Below, piece after piece: positions 35,389 to 43,959 of a stretch of 64,000 nucleotides of DNA (within the stretch, counting starts at the first letter, position 1; each line of letters opens with the position of its first letter). The stretch comes from Pseudomonas sp. LS.1a (lineage in GTDB: Bacteria > Pseudomonadota > Gammaproteobacteria > Pseudomonadales > Pseudomonadaceae), in contig NZ_CP092827.1 in NCBI RefSeq assembly GCF_022533585.1, positions 5,240,001 to 5,304,000 of the forward strand, given 5' to 3'. Below the pieces are notes generated by a model, which did no database searches, was not told the DNA's origin, and saw nothing but the letters and a program-made list of their open reading frames with translations. The translations under genes were made by a program, and so were the position numbers.

Positions 35389-35907
35389 ATGAGCCTACCC
35401 AATCCCGCCGAGCTGATCCGGCAGATGGCTGACGACCTTCGCGCCCACCTGGCCCGCCGGGCAATTACCGAGCCGCGTTACATCGGCATCCGCACCGGCG
35501 GTGTCTGGGTTGCCCAGGCCCTGCAGGAAGCCATGGGCGACACCAGCCCCATGGGCACTCTGGACGTCTCGTTCTATCGCGACGACTTCAGCCAGAACGG
35601 CCTGCACCCGCAAGTGCGTCCGTCCGAGCTGCCGTTCGAGGTCGAGGGCCAGCACCTGGTGCTGGTGGATGACGTGCTGATGAGTGGTCGCACGGTGCGC
35701 GCCGCGCTCAACGAACTGTTCGATTATGGCCGCCCGGCCAGCGTCACCCTGGTCTGCCTGTTGGACCTGGATGCCGGCGAACTGCCGATCCGCCCGAATG
35801 TGCTCGGCGCCACCCTGTCGCTGGCTGCCCATGAACGGGTAAAATTGACCGGACCCGCACCGCTCGCCCTCGAGCGCCAGGACCTCGCCTCCGCTTCCGC
35901 CCTTTAA
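35389..35907 (+). CDS. pyrR: PyrR-type uracil phosphoribosyltransferase / pyrimidine regulator
   Basis: 172 residues with a type I phosphoribosyltransferase fold and PRPP motif [19 protein letters not shown] near residue 93. PyrR proteins regulate pyrimidine genes and can convert uracil to UMP. In Gram-positives they bind mRNA, but in pseudomonads regulation through PyrR is less clear and I see no attenuator upstream. ATG 35389 follows GAGGAG. It is followed after 12 bp by pyrB. Confidence 0.95.
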   Translation: MSLPNPAELIRQMADDLRAHLARRAITEPRYIGIRTGGVWVAQALQEAMGDTSPMGTLDVSFYRDDFSQNGLHPQVRPSELPFEVEGQHLVLVDDVLMSGRTVRAALNELFDYGRPASVTLVCLLDLDAGELPIRPNVLGATLSLAAHERVKLTGPAPLALERQDLASASAL

Positions 35908-35919
35908 GAGTCCCCCGCG

Positions 35920-36924
35920 ATGACGCCAATCGACGCCAAGCGCCCGCTGCAGCTCAATTATCAGGGCCAGCTGCGCCACTTCCTCTCGCTCGACGGTTTG
36001 CCCCGCGAACTGCTCACCGAGATCCTCGACACCGCCGACTCCTTCCTCGAAGTCGGTGCCCGGGCCGTGAAAAAAGTCCCGTTGCTGCGCGGCAAGACCG
36101 TGTGCAACGTGTTCTTCGAGAACTCCACCCGTACCCGTACCACCTTCGAACTTGCCGCCCAGCGCCTGTCGGCCGACGTGATCAGCCTGAACGTGTCGAC
36201 CTCCTCGACCAGCAAGGGCGAGACCCTGTTCGACACCCTGCGCAACCTCGAAGCCATGGCCGCCGACATGTTCGTGGTGCGCCACTCCGACTCCGGGGCC
36301 GCGCACTTCATCGCCGAGCACGTGTGCCCGGAAGTGGCCGTGATCAACGGTGGTGATGGCCGCCACGCGCACCCGACCCAGGGCATGCTAGACATGCTCA
36401 CCATCCGCCGCCACAAGGGCAGCTTCGAGAACCTGTCGGTGGCCATCGTCGGCGACATCCTGCACTCGCGCGTGGCCCGCTCCGACATGCTGGCACTCAA
36501 AGCGCTGGGCTGCCCGGACATTCGCGTGGTCGGCCCGAAAACCCTGATCCCGATCGGCATCGAGCAATACGGTGTGAAGGTGTACACCGACCTCGCCGAA
36601 GGCCTTAAGGACGTCGACGTGGTGATCATGTTGCGCCTGCAGCGTGAGCGCATGGCCGGCGGCCTGCTGCCCAGTGAAGGCGAGTTCTACCGCCTGTTCG
36701 GCCTGACCACCGCGCGCCTGGCCGGGGCCAAGCCCGACGCCATCGTCATGCACCCAGGCCCGATCAACCGTGGCGTGGAAATCGAGTCGGCGGTGGCCGA
36801 CGGCAAGCACTCGGTGATCCTCAACCAGGTCACCTACGGCATCGCCGTGCGCATGGCCGTGCTGTCCATGGCCATGAGCGGGCAGAACGCGCAACGTCAA
36901 TTCGACCAGGAGAACGCCCAGTGA
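35920..36924 (+). CDS. pyrB: Aspartate carbamoyltransferase catalytic chain
   Basis: PyrB makes carbamoyl-aspartate from carbamoyl phosphate and aspartate in pyrimidine synthesis. The 334-residue protein is slightly longer at the N terminus than E. coli PyrB (about 311), as in other pseudomonads, where the extension carries nucleotide control. The carbamoyl-phosphate motif [15 protein letters not shown] lies near residue 66, HPTQGMLDM near 153 and [13 protein letters not shown] near 277. It overlaps pyrC' by 4 bp, matching the tight PyrB-PyrC' complex. Confidence 0.97.
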   Translation: MTPIDAKRPLQLNYQGQLRHFLSLDGLPRELLTEILDTADSFLEVGARAVKKVPLLRGKTVCNVFFENSTRTRTTFELAAQRLSADVISLNVSTSSTSKGETLFDTLRNLEAMAADMFVVRHSDSGAAHFIAEHVCPEVAVINGGDGRHAHPTQGMLDMLTIRRHKGSFENLSVAIVGDILHSRVARSDMLALKALGCPDIRVVGPKTLIPIGIEQYGVKVYTDLAEGLKDVDVVIMLRLQRERMAGGLLPSEGEFYRLFGLTTARLAGAKPDAIVMHPGPINRGVEIESAVADGKHSVILNQVTYGIAVRMAVLSMAMSGQNAQRQFDQENAQ

Positions 36925-38192
36925 CCATCAGTATTCTCGGCGCCCGGGTCATCGACCCCAACAGCGGCCTGGACCAGGTCACCGACCTGCACCTGGACGG
37001 CGGCCGCATTGCCGCCATCGGCGCAGCCCCGGAGGGGTTCAGCGCCAGCCGCACGATCCAGGCTGATGGCCTGGTCGCCGCGCCCGGCCTGGTCGACCTC
37101 GGTGTGTCCCTGCGCGAGCCGGGCTACAGCCGCAAAGGCAATATCGCCAGTGAAACCCGCGCCGCCGTCGCCGGCGGTGTCACCAGCCTGTGCTGCCCGC
37201 CGCAGACCAAGCCGGTGCTGGACACCTCGGCCGTGGCCGAGCTGATCCTCGACCGCGCCCGCGAGGCCGCCAACAGCAAGGTCTACCCGATCGGCGCCCT
37301 GACCAAGGGCCTGGAAGGCGAGCAGCTGGCCGAGCTGGTGGCCCTGCGCGACACCGGCTGCGTGGCCTTCGGCAATGGCCTGAAGGAAATCCCCAACAAC
37401 CGTACCCTGGCCCGCGCCCTGGAATACGCCGCCACCTTCGACCTGACCGTGGTGTTCCACTCCCAGGACCGCGACCTGGCCCACGGCGGCCTGGCCCACG
37501 AAGGTGCCATGGCCAGCTTCCTCGGCCTGCCGGGCATCCCGGAAACCGCCGAGACCGTGGCCCTGGCGCGCAACCTGCTGCTGGTCGAACAGACCGGCGT
37601 GCGCGCGCACTTCACCCAGATCACCAGTGCCCGTGGCGCGCGGCTGATCGAGCAGGCCCAGCAGCTTGGCCTGCCGGTGACCGCCGACGTGGCGCTGTAC
37701 CAGCTGATTCTCACCGACGAATCGCTGCGTGAATTCTCCAGCCTGTACCACGTGCAACCACCGCTGCGTACCACCGCCGACCGTGACGGCCTGCGTGCGG
37801 CAGTGAAGTCGGGGGTGATCCAGGCGATTTCCAGCCACCACCAGCCGCACGAGCGCGACGCCAAGCTGGCCCCGTTCGGCGCCACCGAGCCGGGCATCAG
37901 TAGCGTCGAACTGCTGCTGCCGCTGGCCATGACCCTGGTGCAGGACGGCCTGCTCGACCTGCCAACCCTGCTGGCCCGCCTGAGCAGCGGCCCGGCGGCG
38001 GCCCTGCGCCTGCCGGCCGGTGAGCTGAAAGTGGGTGGCGCGGCCGACCTGGTGCTGTTCGACCCGCAAGCCTCGACCGTGGCCGGCGAGCAATGGTTCT
38101 CGCGCGGCGAGAACTGCCCGTTCATCGGCCACTGCCTGCCGGGTGCAGTGCGTTATACCTTGGTCGATGGGCACGTCTGCCACGAGGCCTGA
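36921..38192 (+). CDS. pyrC': Dihydroorotase-like PyrC' (probably catalytically inactive)
   Basis: 423 residues of the dihydroorotase/amidohydrolase fold. Active dihydroorotases carry HxH at the end of strand 1 (VDLHVHLREPG in the family); here the same place reads [11 protein letters not shown] (near residue 55), so both metal-binding histidines are missing. In P. putida and P. aeruginosa the corresponding protein is known as a non-catalytic partner that holds PyrB hexamers together. The 4-bp overlap with pyrB supports complex formation. A separate active pyrC must exist elsewhere. Confidence 0.95.
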   Translation: MTISILGARVIDPNSGLDQVTDLHLDGGRIAAIGAAPEGFSASRTIQADGLVAAPGLVDLGVSLREPGYSRKGNIASETRAAVAGGVTSLCCPPQTKPVLDTSAVAELILDRAREAANSKVYPIGALTKGLEGEQLAELVALRDTGCVAFGNGLKEIPNNRTLARALEYAATFDLTVVFHSQDRDLAHGGLAHEGAMASFLGLPGIPETAETVALARNLLLVEQTGVRAHFTQITSARGARLIEQAQQLGLPVTADVALYQLILTDESLREFSSLYHVQPPLRTTADRDGLRAAVKSGVIQAISSHHQPHERDAKLAPFGATEPGISSVELLLPLAMTLVQDGLLDLPTLLARLSSGPAAALRLPAGELKVGGAADLVLFDPQASTVAGEQWFSRGENCPFIGHCLPGAVRYTLVDGHVCHEA

Positions 38193-38200
38193 GTACCCCC

Positions 38201-38316
38201 TGTGGGAGCGGCCTTGTGTCGCGATAGGGCCGCAAAGCGGCCCCAGCAATCTATGCGTGATGCCGAGAACCTGGGGCCGCTGCGCGGCCCTTTCGCCACG
38301 CAAGGCCGCTCCCACA
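38201..38316. repeat. Inverted pair of the second (GGAGCGGCCTTG) repeat family
   Basis: TGTGGGAGCGGCCTTGTGTC (from 38201) and its counterpart CAAGGCCGCTCCCACA (to 38316) bracket hairpin units GGGCCGCAAAGCGGCCCC and GGGGCCGCTGCGCGGCCC. It follows the end of the pyrimidine operon and precedes the hslV promoter. Confidence 0.88.
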
Positions 38317-38363
38317 TTGACCGCGTACAACCTTGAGCCTGCACCGACCATTCATCCCCCACG

Positions 38364-38391
38364 GTTGAAATCCTTCCCCCCACCCCCATAT
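38364..38391 (+). promoter_or_regulatory. Sigma32 (RpoH)-type heat-shock promoter of hslVU
   Basis: GTTGAAA (38364-38370) is separated by 13 bp from CCCCATAT (38384-38391). This matches the sigma32 pattern CTTGAAA - 11 to 16 bp - CCCCATNT at all but one position. It lies about 47 bp before the chosen hslV start, consistent with hslVU being a classical heat-shock operon. Confidence 0.85.
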
Positions 38392-38437
38392 GAGTCTGCA
38401 TCAGGCACTTTCGCCCCGCTGCGTGGAGACTCTCCCC

Positions 38438-38968
38438 TTGACCACCATCGTTTCTGTCCGCCGTAACGGCAAAGTCGTCATGGGCGGCGACGGCCAGGTA
38501 TCCCTCGGCAACACCGTGATGAAAGGCAACGCCAAGAAGGTGCGCCGCCTGTATCACGGCCAGGTCATCGCGGGCTTCGCCGGCGCCACCGCCGATGCGT
38601 TCACCCTGTTCGAGCGCTTTGAAGGCCAGCTTGAAAAACACCAGGGCCACCTGGTCCGTGCCGCCGTCGAGCTGGCCAAGGAATGGCGTACCGACCGTTC
38701 CCTGAGCCGCCTGGAAGCCATGCTGGCCGTAGCCAACAAGGACGCCTCCCTGATCATCACCGGCAACGGCGACGTGGTCGAGCCCGAGGACGGCCTGATC
38801 GCCATGGGTTCCGGCGGCGCCTACGCCCAGGCTGCAGCCCGCGCCCTGCTGGACAAGACCGACCTCTCGGCCCGTGAAATCGCCGAGACCGCCCTGAACA
38901 TCGCCGGCGACATCTGCGTGTTCACCAACCACAACCTGACCATCGAGGAGCAGGACCTGGCCGACTGA
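38438..38968 (+). CDS. hslV: ATP-dependent protease proteolytic subunit HslV
   Basis: HslV forms the proteolytic dodecamer of the HslUV protease. The start is TTG 38438, giving [19 protein letters not shown] and 176 residues. After loss of Met the second residue is the catalytic N-terminal Thr, so an upstream ATG at 38390 would bury the active site and also overlaps the -10 of the heat-shock promoter. GTGGAGA at 38422 is the ribosome binding site. It is followed by hslU after 76 bp. Confidence 0.95.
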   Translation: MTTIVSVRRNGKVVMGGDGQVSLGNTVMKGNAKKVRRLYHGQVIAGFAGATADAFTLFERFEGQLEKHQGHLVRAAVELAKEWRTDRSLSRLEAMLAVANKDASLIITGNGDVVEPEDGLIAMGSGGAYAQAAARALLDKTDLSAREIAETALNIAGDICVFTNHNLTIEEQDLAD

Positions 38969-39044
38969 TCAGTGGTTCTGGCGTCCCATCCCGGTGATGG
39001 GACTTTTCCACGCTGATTCATTCCGCCCGAGGACCATTTTCATC

Positions 39045-40388
39045 ATGTCCATGACCCCCCGCGAGATCGTCCACGAACTCAACCGCCACATCATCGGCCA
39101 GGACGACGCCAAGCGCGCCGTGGCCATTGCCCTGCGCAACCGCTGGCGGCGCATGCAGCTCCCTGCCGAGCTGCGTGCCGAAGTGACACCGAAGAACATC
39201 CTGATGATCGGCCCTACCGGCGTCGGCAAGACCGAAATCGCCCGCCGCCTGGCCAAGCTGGCCAATGCGCCGTTCCTCAAGGTCGAAGCCACCAAGTTCA
39301 CCGAAGTGGGCTACGTGGGCCGCGACGTCGAGTCGATCATCCGCGACCTGGCCGATGCCGCGCTGAAGATGCTGCGTGAGCAGGAAATCATCCGCGTGCG
39401 CCACCGCGCCGAAGATGCCGCCGAAGACCGCATCCTCGACGCCCTGCTGCCGCAGGCGCGGGTAAGCAGCTTCGCCGAGGAAGCCGCGCAGACCAGCACC
39501 GACTCCAACACCCGCCAACTGTTCCGCAAGCGCCTGCGCGAAGGCCAGCTGGACGACAAGGAAATCGAGATCGAAGTGGCCGATGCCGTGGGCGTGGAAA
39601 TTGCCGCGCCGCCCGGCATGGAAGAAATGACCAACCAGCTGCAGAGCCTGTTCGCCAACATGGGCAAAGGCAAGCGCAAGGCGCGCAAGCTGAAGGTGAA
39701 AGAAGCGCTGAAGATGGTTCGCGATGAAGAAGCGAGCCGCCTGGTCAACGAGGAAGAGCTCAAGGCCAAGGCCCTGGAAGCGGTCGAGCAGCACGGCATC
39801 GTGTTCATCGACGAAATCGACAAGGTTGCCAAGCGTGGCAACGTTGGTGGTGCCGATGTGTCCCGTGAAGGCGTGCAGCGCGACCTGCTGCCGCTGATCG
39901 AAGGCTGCACGGTCAACACCAAGTTGGGCATGGTCAAGACCGACCACATCCTGTTCATTGCCTCGGGTGCGTTCCACCTGAGCAAGCCGAGCGACCTGGT
40001 GCCCGAGCTGCAAGGCCGCCTGCCGATCCGCGTGGAGCTCAAGGCCCTGACCCCGGAAGACTTCGAGCGCATCCTGCAGGAGCCGCACGCGTCGCTGACC
40101 GAGCAGTACCAGGCCCTGCTGAAAACCGAAGGCCTGAACATCGAGTTCCTCGCCGACGGCATCAAGCGCCTGGCCGAAATTGCCTACCAGGTCAACGAGA
40201 AGACCGAGAACATCGGTGCCCGCCGCCTGCACACCCTGCTCGAGCGGTTGCTCGAAGAGGTGTCGTTCAGCGCTGGCGACCTGGCCAGCACCCATGACGA
40301 AGCGCCGATCCAGATCGACGCGGCGTATGTGAACAGCCACCTGGGTGAGCTGGCGCAGAACGAAGACCTGTCGCGTTACATCCTGTAA
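39045..40388 (+). CDS. hslU: ATP-dependent protease ATPase subunit HslU
   Basis: HslU is the AAA+ hexamer that unfolds substrates and feeds HslV. 447 residues. Walker [16 protein letters not shown] lies near 58, Walker [13 protein letters not shown] near 250, the I-domain occupies the middle (about 110-240), and the C terminus is EDLSRYIL, the tail that docks into HslV. The ATG after GAGGACC gives [20 protein letters not shown]. It is second in the heat-shock operon and ends in a repeat pair. Confidence 0.98.
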   Translation: MSMTPREIVHELNRHIIGQDDAKRAVAIALRNRWRRMQLPAELRAEVTPKNILMIGPTGVGKTEIARRLAKLANAPFLKVEATKFTEVGYVGRDVESIIRDLADAALKMLREQEIIRVRHRAEDAAEDRILDALLPQARVSSFAEEAAQTSTDSNTRQLFRKRLREGQLDDKEIEIEVADAVGVEIAAPPGMEEMTNQLQSLFANMGKGKRKARKLKVKEALKMVRDEEASRLVNEEELKAKALEAVEQHGIVFIDEIDKVAKRGNVGGADVSREGVQRDLLPLIEGCTVNTKLGMVKTDHILFIASGAFHLSKPSDLVPELQGRLPIRVELKALTPEDFERILQEPHASLTEQYQALLKTEGLNIEFLADGIKRLAEIAYQVNEKTENIGARRLHTLLERLLEEVSFSAGDLASTHDEAPIQIDAAYVNSHLGELAQNEDLSRYIL

Positions 40389-40402
40389 AAACGGCGTCGA
40401 CT

Positions 40403-40486
40403 GCTTCGCGGGCACGCCCGCTCCCACAGGATCACCACAGACCCAAAGCATGTGGTGATCCTGTGGGAGCGGGCGTGCCCGCGAAG
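40403..40486. repeat. REP element pair with perfect 36-bp arms
   Basis: CTTCGCGGGCACGCCCGCTC onward pairs perfectly over 36 bp, including the flank ATCACCACA/TGTGGTGAT. It lies 14 bp past the hslU stop and probably acts as its transcription end. Confidence 0.92.
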
Positions 40487-40551
40487 AGGCCCTTGAATCC
40501 CTCCATCATAAGCTGGAAGCTTGCTTCATCAGCTCCCGAGAGATTCCGCCC

Positions 40552-40929
40552 ATGGCCCGCCTGCCCACCGCCATCAACCTGCACAAAGCCTCGAAAACCC
40601 TCAGCCTCACCTACGCCCCCGGCGAGGTCTACCACCTGCCCGCCGAATTCCTGCGCGTGCATTCCCCCTCCGCCGAGGTCCAGGGCCACGGCAACCCCAT
40701 CCTGCAGTTCGGCAAGATCAACGTCGGCCTCATCGGCCTGGAACCTGCCGGCCAATATGCACTGAAACTGACCTTCGACGACGGCCATGACAGCGGTCTG
40801 TTCACCTGGGAATACCTCGAACAGCTGTGCCTGCGCCAGGAACAGCTGTGGGCCGAGTACCTCGACGAACTGCACAAGGCCGGAAAGTCCCGCGACCCCG
40901 CCGAGTCGGTGGTCAAACTCATGCTCTAG
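40552..40929 (+). CDS. DUF971 protein
   Basis: A 125-residue protein consisting of a DUF971 (gamma-butyrobetaine hydroxylase N-terminal-like) domain: PTAINLHKASKTLSLTYAPG, then HLPAEFLRVHSPSAEVQGHG. The domain occurs fused to BBOX-type dioxygenases in eukaryotes and with Fe-S proteins in bacteria, but its activity alone is not established. It lies between hslU and the PHA locus, as in related pseudomonads, and has its own terminator (40988). Confidence 0.9.
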   Translation: MARLPTAINLHKASKTLSLTYAPGEVYHLPAEFLRVHSPSAEVQGHGNPILQFGKINVGLIGLEPAGQYALKLTFDDGHDSGLFTWEYLEQLCLRQEQLWAEYLDELHKAGKSRDPAESVVKLML

Positions 40930-40987
40930 CGCAAGGCCTGCCGGGTTTAGAGCGCATTTTCTAAAATCATCTGTTTGAATGACTTAC

Positions 40988-41015
40988 AGACAGCCCAATG
41001 ACGGGCTGTCTTGCG
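40988..41015 (+). terminator. Intrinsic terminator after the DUF971 gene
   Basis: GACAGCCC and GGGCTGTC form an 8-bp stem (plus an A-T pair) around AATGAC, followed by TTGCGCATT. It separates the DUF971 gene from the phaC1 promoter region. Confidence 0.75.
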
Positions 41016-41047
41016 CATTACATGAAAGTCGGGTAACCAATGGGGGG

Positions 41048-41063
41048 TGGCAAGTTCCCTGCA
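41048..41063 (+). promoter_or_regulatory. Sigma54-type promoter candidate upstream of phaC1
   Basis: TGGCAAGTTCCCTGCA has GG at 41049-41050 and GC at 41061-41062, exactly ten bases apart as required for -24/-12 recognition by RpoN. It lies about 136 bp before phaC1. No enhancer-binding site was recognised, and sigma70-type boxes nearby are weak. Confidence 0.6.
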
Positions 41064-41198
41064 TCAAATGGCAGGTAGTCAGAACCCTCGCAGCACCGCT
41101 GTTCCTTATCACTGGTAACCCGAGTAGCAGTACCGGGCTCAGCACTGTGCACCCGCCACAGCAACCGGTACTCGTCTCAGGACAACGGAGCGTCGTAG

Positions 41199-42878
41199 AT
41201 GAGTAACAAGAACAACGATGAGCTGCAGCGGCAGGCCTCGGAAAACACCCTGGGGCTGAACCCGGTCATCGGTATCCGTCGCAAGGACCTGTTGAGCTCG
41301 GCACGCACCGTGCTGCGCCAGGCCGTGCGCCAACCGCTGCACAGCGCCAAGCATGTGGCCCACTTTGGCCTGGAACTGAAGAACGTACTGCTGGGCAAGT
41401 CCAGCCTTGCCCCGGAAAGCGACGACCGTCGCTTCAATGACCCGGCCTGGAGCAACAACCCGCTTTACCGCCGCTACCTGCAAACCTACCTGGCCTGGCG
41501 CAAAGAGCTGCAGGACTGGATCGGCAGCAGCGACCTGTCGCCCCAGGACATCAGCCGCGGCCAGTTCGTCATCAACCTGATGACCGAGGCCATGGCACCG
41601 ACCAACACCCTGTCCAACCCGGCAGCGGTCAAACGCTTCTTCGAAACCGGCGGCAAGAGCCTGCTCGATGGCCTGTCCAACCTGGCCAAGGACCTGGTCA
41701 ACAACGGCGGCATGCCGAGCCAGGTGAACATGGACGCCTTCGAGGTGGGCAAGAACCTGGGCACCAGCGAAGGTGCCGTGGTGTACCGCAACGATGTGCT
41801 GGAGCTGATCCAGTACAGCCCCATCACCGAGCAGGTGCATGCCCGCCCGCTGCTGGTGGTGCCACCGCAGATCAACAAGTTCTACGTATTCGACCTGAGC
41901 CCGGAAAAGAGCCTGGCGCGCTACTGCCTGCGCTCGCAGCAGCAGACCTTCATCATCAGCTGGCGCAACCCGACCAAGGCCCAGCGCGAATGGGGCCTGT
42001 CCACCTACATCGATGCACTCAAGGAAGCAGTCGACGCGGTGCTGGCGATTACCGGCAGCAAAGACCTGAACATGCTCGGTGCCTGCTCCGGCGGCATCAC
42101 CTGCACGGCGTTGGTGGGCCACTATGCCGCCCTTGGCGAGAACAAGGTCCATGCCCTGACCCTGCTGGTCAGCGTGCTGGACACCACCATGGACAACCAG
42201 GTCGCGCTGTTCGTCGACGAGCAGACCCTGGAGGCCGCCAAGCGTCACTCGTACCAGGCTGGCGTGCTCGAAGGCAGCGAGATGGCCAAGGTGTTCGCCT
42301 GGATGCGCCCCAACGACCTGATCTGGAATTACTGGGTCAACAACTACCTGCTCGGCAACGAGCCGCCGGTATTCGACATCCTGTTCTGGAACAACGACAC
42401 CACGCGTCTGCCGGCCGCCTTCCACGGCGACCTCATCGAAATGTTCAAGAGCAACCCGCTGACCCGCCCGGACGCCCTGGAAGTGTGCGGTACGCCGATC
42501 GACCTGAAAAAAGTGCAGTGCGACATCTTCAGCGTAGCGGGCACCGCCGACCACATCACCCCGTGGCAGTCGTGCTATCGCTCGGCACACCTGTTCGGCG
42601 GCAAGATCGAGTTCGTGCTGTCCAACAGCGGCCATATCCAGAGCATCCTCAACCCACCGGGCAACCCCAAGGCACGCTTCATGACCGGTGCCGATCGCCC
42701 GGGTGACCCGGTGGCCTGGCAGGAAAACGCCACCAAGCATGCAGACTCCTGGTGGCTGCACTGGCAAAGCTGGCTGGGCGAGCGTGCCGGCGAGCTGAAA
42801 AAGGCGCCGACCCGCCTGGGCAACCGAGCCTATGCCGCCGGCGAAGCCGCCCCGGGCACCTACGTTCACGAGCGTTGA
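41199..42878 (+). CDS. phaC1: Class II polyhydroxyalkanoate synthase PhaC1
   Basis: PhaC1 polymerises (R)-3-hydroxyacyl-CoA of C6-C14 into medium-chain-length PHA at the granule surface. The 559-residue protein has the lipase-like box GACSGG with the nucleophile at C296, the position known for this family. The class II start MSNKNNDELQRQASENTLGL is typical. It is first of the phaC1ZC2D run on the plus strand. Paralog phaC2 lies at 43960. Confidence 0.98.
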   Translation: MSNKNNDELQRQASENTLGLNPVIGIRRKDLLSSARTVLRQAVRQPLHSAKHVAHFGLELKNVLLGKSSLAPESDDRRFNDPAWSNNPLYRRYLQTYLAWRKELQDWIGSSDLSPQDISRGQFVINLMTEAMAPTNTLSNPAAVKRFFETGGKSLLDGLSNLAKDLVNNGGMPSQVNMDAFEVGKNLGTSEGAVVYRNDVLELIQYSPITEQVHARPLLVVPPQINKFYVFDLSPEKSLARYCLRSQQQTFIISWRNPTKAQREWGLSTYIDALKEAVDAVLAITGSKDLNMLGACSGGITCTALVGHYAALGENKVHALTLLVSVLDTTMDNQVALFVDEQTLEAAKRHSYQAGVLEGSEMAKVFAWMRPNDLIWNYWVNNYLLGNEPPVFDILFWNNDTTRLPAAFHGDLIEMFKSNPLTRPDALEVCGTPIDLKKVQCDIFSVAGTADHITPWQSCYRSAHLFGGKIEFVLSNSGHIQSILNPPGNPKARFMTGADRPGDPVAWQENATKHADSWWLHWQSWLGERAGELKKAPTRLGNRAYAAGEAAPGTYVHER

Positions 42879-42887
42879 GCTGCAGCG

Positions 42888-42912
42888 CCGTGGCCCCTGC
42901 GGGGTGCCACGG
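42888..42912 (+). terminator. Hairpin between phaC1 and phaZ
   Basis: CCGTGGC (42888-42894) pairs with GCCACGG (42906-42912), with extra CCC/GGGG pairing inside, and is followed by TGTTCATTT. It could partly terminate or attenuate transcription between the polymerase and depolymerase genes. Confidence 0.6.
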
Positions 42913-42939
42913 TGTTCATTTCACCCAAGAGTCACGTGC

Positions 42940-43791
42940 ATGCCGCAACCCTATATCTTCAGGACCGTCGAGCTGGACAACCAGTCCATTCGCACCGCCG
43001 TCCGCCCGGGCAAACCGCACCTGACGCCGCTGCTGATCTTCAACGGCATCGGCGCGAACCTGGAGCTGGTGTTTCCGTTCATCGAAGCACTGGACCCGGA
43101 CCTGGAAGTCATTGCCTTCGACGTGCCCGGGGTCGGCGGCTCGTCCACGCCGCGCCACCCGTACCGCTTCCCCGGGCTGGCCAAACTGACAGCACGCATG
43201 CTCGATTACCTCGACTATGGCCAGGTCAATGTCATCGGCGTGTCCTGGGGCGGCGCCCTGGCCCAGCAGTTCGCCCACGATTACCCCGAGCGCTGCAAGA
43301 AGCTGGTGCTGGCCGCCACTGCCGCCGGTGCGGTGATGGTGCCGGGCAAGCCCAAGGTGCTGTGGATGATGGCCAGCCCACGGCGCTACGTACAGCCGTC
43401 GCATGTCATCCGCATTGCGCCGACGATCTATGGCGGCGGCTTCCGGCGTGACCCGGAGCTGGCCATGCAGCATGCCGCCAAGGTGCGCTCCGGCGGCAAG
43501 ATGGGCTACTACTGGCAGCTGTTCGCCGGGCTTGGCTGGACCAGCATCCACTGGCTGCACAAGATCCAGCAGCCAACCCTGGTGCTGGCCGGCGACGACG
43601 ACCCGCTGATCCCGCTGATCAACATGCGCCTGCTGGCCTGGCGAATTCCCAATGCCCAGCTACACATTATCGACGACGGCCATCTGTTCCTGATCACCCG
43701 GGCCGAGGCCGTCGCCCCGATCATCATGAAGTTCCTTCAACAAGAACGACAGCGCGCCGTCATGCACCCTCGCCCGGCTTCGGGAGTGTGA
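42940..43791 (+). CDS. phaZ: Intracellular medium-chain-length PHA depolymerase
   Basis: PhaZ releases 3-hydroxyacids from stored PHA inside the cell. The 283-residue alpha/beta hydrolase has the catalytic serine at S102 in GVSWGG, D221 in LAGDDDPL and H248 in DDGHLF, exactly the residues reported for P. putida PhaZ. The start MPQPYIFRTVELDNQS at 42940 is chosen because translation upstream would run through the phaC1 stop and hairpin. It is followed by a repeat pair before phaC2. Confidence 0.98.
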   Translation: MPQPYIFRTVELDNQSIRTAVRPGKPHLTPLLIFNGIGANLELVFPFIEALDPDLEVIAFDVPGVGGSSTPRHPYRFPGLAKLTARMLDYLDYGQVNVIGVSWGGALAQQFAHDYPERCKKLVLAATAAGAVMVPGKPKVLWMMASPRRYVQPSHVIRIAPTIYGGGFRRDPELAMQHAAKVRSGGKMGYYWQLFAGLGWTSIHWLHKIQQPTLVLAGDDDPLIPLINMRLLAWRIPNAQLHIIDDGHLFLITRAEAVAPIIMKFLQQERQRAVMHPRPASGV

Positions 43792-43804
43792 GGGCGATTT
43801 GGGG

Positions 43805-43893
43805 CCCTGTGGGAGCGGGTTCACCCGCGAAGAATCCAGCTCGGTGCATGGCACCGGCTTCGCCGGTGTTCGCGGGTGAACCCGCTCCCACAG
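43805..43893. repeat. REP element pair, inverted
   Basis: CCTGTGGGAGCGGGTTCACC (left) and GGTGAACCCGCTCCCACAG (right) lie between phaZ and phaC2. Such an element could set different mRNA levels for the first and second halves of the pha run. Confidence 0.9.
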
Positions 43894-43959
43894 AGCCCCT
43901 GCCAAATCAATAAGTATGTTTAGTCATGAGGCACCAGGTCAGGACGAGGGAGTGTTGCC

